From the NCBI GenBank assembly GCA_965221185.1, contig OZ244866.1, positions 992,001-1,056,000 on the forward strand: 64,000 nucleotides of DNA, written 5' to 3'. The DNA comes from Aldehydirespirator sp965221185 (GTDB taxonomy: Bacteria; Actinomycetota; Acidimicrobiia; Acidimicrobiales; Aldehydirespiratoraceae). Each line of letters starts with the position of its first letter. Positions within the stretch are counted from its first letter, which is position 1. This document shows positions 61,397-64,000 of this stretch, one piece after another. Both the position numbers and the translations under genes were made by a program. The notes beneath the pieces were generated by a model, which was not told the origin of the DNA, did no database searches, and was given only the letters and a program-made list of their open reading frames with translations.

Positions 61397-62451
61397 GCAC
61401 GGGCTCGGTTGTGGCCCTGGCGGTCGCGGTGGTGATGCTGGGAGCCAACGCCTTCTTCGTGGCTGCCGAGTTCGCCCTGGTCGCGGCCCGCGCCGCCCGC
61501 CTCGAGGCGGCCGCGGCCGCCGGAGACCGGCGCAGCGGGCTGGCGCTGGCCGCTGTGCGCGACCTACAGACCCAACTCGCTGGGGCTCAACTCGGAATCA
61601 CCATGGCCTCGCTGGTGCTGGGCTATGTGGCCGAGCCGGCCATCGCCCACCTGATCGAGCCGGTCATCGAGGCTGTAGCCGAGGTCCCCCCGGGCGTGCT
61701 GCACACCATCTCGTTGGCAGTGGCGCTGTTCGTGGTGACGACGCTGCATGTGGTGGTGGGCGAGATGGTCCCCAAGAACATCGCCATCGCCGAGCCCGAG
61801 CCGGCCGCGAGGCTGCTCGCTCCGGCTATGCGGATCTACGGCGTCGTGTTCAAGCCGGTCATCTGGTTCCTCAACATGGTGTCGGCAGGGATCGTGCGCC
61901 TGATGGGCATGGAGCCGGTGGACGAGATCAATACCGCCCTCACCATCAACGAGTTTCACACGCTGCTCGCGGGCGCCCGCGAGGAGGGCGTGATCGAGCC
62001 CACCGAGCACGATCTGCTCTCGGGAGCGCTGGAGTTCCGGGTCCGATCAGCGGGGTCGTTGATGGTGCCCGCCGAACGGCTGGTGTCGGTGCCTCGGGGC
62101 GCATCGGTGGCCCGTCTCGAGGATGTGGTGGCCTCCAGCGGCCACACCCGGGTGCCGGTGTGGGGATCCGAGCCCGGTGATGTGCTGGGCTTCGTGCACG
62201 CCAAGGATCTGCTGAGGATGCCCCCCGAGGCTCGGGACGATCCGGTGCCGCTGGAGCTGCTGCGCCGAATGCGCGTGGTGAGCCCCGACATGGCGGGAGG
62301 CGACCTGCTGCTCTACATGCGCCGGTCGCGGAGGCACATGGCCCTGGTGCGCAACGAGGCTGGCGGGATGCTGGGCGTGGTCACTCTCGAGGACGTGTTG
62401 GAGGCGCTCGTCGGGGACATCTTCGACGAGACCGACGAAAACGGCGCCTGA
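61393..62451 (+). CDS. CNNM/CorC (HlyC)-type membrane protein 2
   Basis: The protein has 352 residues. The DUF21 membrane domain (NAFFVAAEFALVAARAARLE, HVVVGEMVPKNIAIAEP) is followed by two CBS motifs (RSAGSLMVPAERLVSVPRGA; MALVRNEAGGMLGVVTLEDV). The C-terminal CorC domain present in the first copy is missing. The GTG start overlaps the stop of the first copy (GTGA), so the two are translated together and may form a mixed dimer. Confidence 0.87.
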   Translation: MSTGSVVALAVAVVMLGANAFFVAAEFALVAARAARLEAAAAAGDRRSGLALAAVRDLQTQLAGAQLGITMASLVLGYVAEPAIAHLIEPVIEAVAEVPPGVLHTISLAVALFVVTTLHVVVGEMVPKNIAIAEPEPAARLLAPAMRIYGVVFKPVIWFLNMVSAGIVRLMGMEPVDEINTALTINEFHTLLAGAREEGVIEPTEHDLLSGALEFRVRSAGSLMVPAERLVSVPRGASVARLEDVVASSGHTRVPVWGSEPGDVLGFVHAKDLLRMPPEARDDPVPLELLRRMRVVSPDMAGGDLLLYMRRSRRHMALVRNEAGGMLGVVTLEDVLEALVGDIFDETDENGA

Positions 62452-62492
62452 TCCCTGCGACGTTGGGCGCTAGGGCTGGGCCGGCCCGCCTC

Positions 62493-63260
62493 TTAGGCGC
62501 CGATGGCGTGGTAGCCGCCGTCGGCCTGGATGATCGCCCCGGTGGTGGCCGGCAGCCAGTCGCTGAGCAGCGCCACGATGGTGCGCGACACCGCGGTCGG
62601 GTCAGTCACGTCCCAGCCGAGGGGCGCCCGGCTGGCCCAGGCGTCCTCGAACTCGGAGAAGCCGGGTATGGAGCGGGCGGCCATGGTCCTCACCGGCCCG
62701 GCCGACACCAGGTTCACCCGGATGCCCTTGGGCCCCAGGTAGCGGGCCAGGTACCGGCAGGTGGACTCCAGGCCGGCCTTGGCCACTCCCATCCAGTCAT
62801 ACGCGGGCCAGGCCCGGGTGGCGTCGAAGTCCAGCCCGACGATCGAGCCGCCGGCACCCATGAGCGGGGCCACCGCATCGGCGAGCATCTTGAGCGAGTA
62901 GGTGGAGATCTCCAGGGCCACCTTGACGTCTGACCAGGTGGCGTCCATGAAGGAGCCGCCCAGGCAGACCTCGGGGGCGAACCCGATGGCGTGCAGCGCA
63001 CCGTCGACCCGTCCCCAACTGCCGGCCAGGTGGTCCCGCAGTGCTGCGGCGTGGGCGGGCTCGGTCACGTCGAACTCCGCCACGTCGATGCCGTCGCCGA
63101 GCTTGCGGGCGGTGCGCTGGGTGAGGCGCATGCCCCGGCCCGCCCCGGTGAGAAGAATCTCGGCGCCCTCGGCCAGAGCCAGCTCGGCTGCGCCGAAGGC
63201 GAGGGAGGCGTCGGTCAGCACGCCGGTGATCACGATTCGCTTGCCGTCAAGTAGGCCCAC
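62493..63260 (-). CDS. fabI: Enoyl-ACP reductase (FabI/InhA type)
   Basis: The protein has 255 residues. It begins VGLLDGKRIVITGVLTDASL, as InhA does, and has LHAIGFAPEVCLGGSFMDAT, GGSIVGLDFDATRAWPAYDW with MGVAKAGLES (Tyr and Lys of the active site), VSAGPVRTMAARSIPGF, RAPLGWDVTDPTAVSRTIVA and LLSDWLPATTGAIIQADGGY. It carries out the last reduction in fatty-acid elongation. GTG 63260 gives the InhA-like N-terminus. It is divergent from mshC and convergent with the CNNM gene. Confidence 0.9.
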   Translation of the reverse strand: MGLLDGKRIVITGVLTDASLAFGAAELALAEGAEILLTGAGRGMRLTQRTARKLGDGIDVAEFDVTEPAHAAALRDHLAGSWGRVDGALHAIGFAPEVCLGGSFMDATWSDVKVALEISTYSLKMLADAVAPLMGAGGSIVGLDFDATRAWPAYDWMGVAKAGLESTCRYLARYLGPKGIRVNLVSAGPVRTMAARSIPGFSEFEDAWASRAPLGWDVTDPTAVSRTIVALLSDWLPATTGAIIQADGGYHAIGA

Positions 63261-63284
63261 GGCCCGCAACGGTACCTTGGGATC

Positions 63285-63353
63285 ATGCGGCTCTACGACA
63301 CGGCCCGGAGCGCGGCAGCCTGCACGGCTGGGCGTCTAGAAAGCACCGCGTGA
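63285..63353 (+). CDS. Upstream mini-ORF 1 in mshC leader
   Basis: It would encode 22 residues (MRLYDTARSAAACTAGRLES-TA), a copy of the start of mshC. Its TGA (63351-63353) overlaps the GTG of mini-ORF 2 (63350). It arose by 71-bp tandem duplication. Translation is not proven. Confidence 0.35.
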   Translation: MRLYDTARSAAACTAGRLESTA

Positions 63354-63424
63354 CCTTGCGGCTCTACGGCACGGCCCGGGGCGCGGCAGCCTGCACGGCT
63401 GGCCCCCTGGAGAGCACCGCGTGA
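63350..63424 (+). CDS. Upstream mini-ORF 2 in mshC leader
   Basis: It would encode 24 residues (VTLRLYGTARGAAACTAGPL-ESTA). Its GTG overlaps the stop of mini-ORF 1 and its TGA (63422-63424) overlaps the GTG start of mshC (63421). This allows re-initiation from one frame to the next. Translation is not proven. Confidence 0.35.
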   Translation: MTLRLYGTARGAAACTAGPLESTA

Positions 63425-64000
63425 CCTTGCGGCTCTACGACACGGCCCGGGGCGCGGTGGTGGACTTCGACGCCGGACCGGTGGTGCGCATGTACGTGTG
63501 CGGCCTGACGCCCTACGACGCCACCCATCTGGGCCACGCGGCCACCTACATCACCTACGACGTGCTGCAGCGTCGCCTGCGGGACATGGGCCGCGAGACC
63601 CGCTGCGTGCGCAACATCACCGATGTCGACGACGACATCCTGGCCGCAGCCGACCGCCGCGGCGTCCACTACCTGGACTTGGCCTTCGCAGAGACGGCCC
63701 GCTTCGACGACGACATGGCTGCGCTCAACACGTTGCCGCCGGCCTCGGAGCCTCGGGCCACCTCCGCCATCCCCGACATCCGGGGCTTCATCCACGCCGC
63801 GCTGGACCGGGGATTCGCCTACTGCGCGGACGGCAGCGTGTATTTCGACACGCAGGCCTTCGACGGCTTCGGATCGCTGTCGGGATTCGGGCGCGACCAC
63901 ATGGTCGCCCTCGCCCGGCAGTGGCGCGACAACCCCGACGACCCCGCCAAGCGGGACCCTCTCGACTTCGTGCTGTGGCAGCGGGCCCGCCCCGGCGAGC
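63421..64000 (+). CDS. mshC: Mycothiol ligase MshC, 5' part
   Basis: The first 193 residues are visible; the gene runs off the window. MYVCGLTPYDATHLGHAATY holds the zinc Cys27 and the HxGH nucleotide motif, and VRNITDVDDDIL follows. The phrase TPYDATHLGHAATY is typical of MshC and not of cysteinyl-tRNA synthetase, which has TVYDxxHIGNAR. DAxxxRxARPGE near the window end also fits. It joins cysteine to glucosaminyl-inositol in mycothiol synthesis, a marker of actinobacteria. GTG 63421 is the start and overlaps mini-ORF 2. Confidence 0.88.
   Translation, partial: MTLRLYDTARGAVVDFDAGPVVRMYVCGLTPYDATHLGHAATYITYDVLQRRLRDMGRETRCVRNITDVDDDILAAADRRGVHYLDLAFAETARFDDDMAALNTLPPASEPRATSAIPDIRGFIHAALDRGFAYCADGSVYFDTQAFDGFGSLSGFGRDHMVALARQWRDNPDDPAKRDPLDFVLWQRARPGE

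Larger units (their letters stand above)
63285..63442 (+). repeat. 71-bp tandem repeat leading into mshC
   Basis: CGGCTCTACG recurs at 63289, 63360 and 63431, a period of 71 bp. The first two units are complete and the third is the true 5' end of mshC. Because 71 is not a multiple of three, the copies are not in one frame. Confidence 0.9.

Overview
The window is 64 kb of high-GC bacterial chromosome with actinobacterial traits: a mycothiol ligase gene (mshC), a DUF222-HNH (13E12-type) protein, many GTG/TTG starts, ATGA/GTGA gene overlaps and a tRNA gene without an encoded CCA. Gene content fits an Acidimicrobiia-like lineage, perhaps a host-associated one given the plant-type LRR protein; this placement is inference, not a database match.

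Region 1 (1 to about 18,800) is accessory. The left edge is the terminal 37 bp of an ISL3-type element in inverted orientation. A second copy at 1672-4923 is split by an IS1182-type element, and both insertions show exact target duplications (8 bp GCTTGATT; 4 bp CTAG). Around them lie an HNH nuclease, a P-loop kinase, a VapC remnant, three intact toxin-antitoxin pairs, a retropepsin with a small partner, an Excalibur lipoprotein, two paralogous micropeptides, a thioredoxin/CcdA pair, McrBC and a DUF222-HNH protein. Four of these genes share a promoter layout (TGTCR, then a -10 hexamer starting 16 bp after its first T) resembling the LexA-independent DNA-damage (RecA-NDp/PafBC) promoter.

Region 2 (18,800-27,320) is central carbon metabolism: chorismate mutase, AceK (isocitrate dehydrogenase kinase/phosphatase), a quinone oxidoreductase, citrate synthase, an acyl-CoA carboxylase carboxyltransferase and aconitase.

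Region 3 (27,320-34,900) is a second accessory block. It holds a small actinobacterial protein, a chimeric pseudogene (aconitase 5' end joined to LRR codons), two IS1380-type elements in tandem sharing one CTTAG target site, and an ECF sigma factor overlapping a gene for a single-pass membrane protein with two extracellular plant-type LRR modules. The last pair looks like a sigma/anti-sigma surface sensor.

Region 4 (34,900-64,000) is mostly core. It contains a three-gene lipid operon (fatty acyl reductase-HAD fusion, LarA-like protein, PlsC-like acyltransferase), ddl and murF, an amidase, tRNA-Val, two M23 peptidases, a polytopic membrane protein, a DUF35/DUF35/thiolase/thiolase cluster resembling mycobacterial Rv3521-ltp4-ltp3, thiamine diphosphokinase, an aminotransferase, a PBP4-type carboxypeptidase, three ABC transporter genes including a heterodimeric exporter with one degenerate ATP site, two CNNM/CorC-type proteins, an InhA-like enoyl reductase and the start of mshC. 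Short tandem repeats (33, 71 and 103 bp) sit at gene ends; the 71-bp repeat places two mini-ORFs, coupled by GTGA overlaps, in front of mshC.
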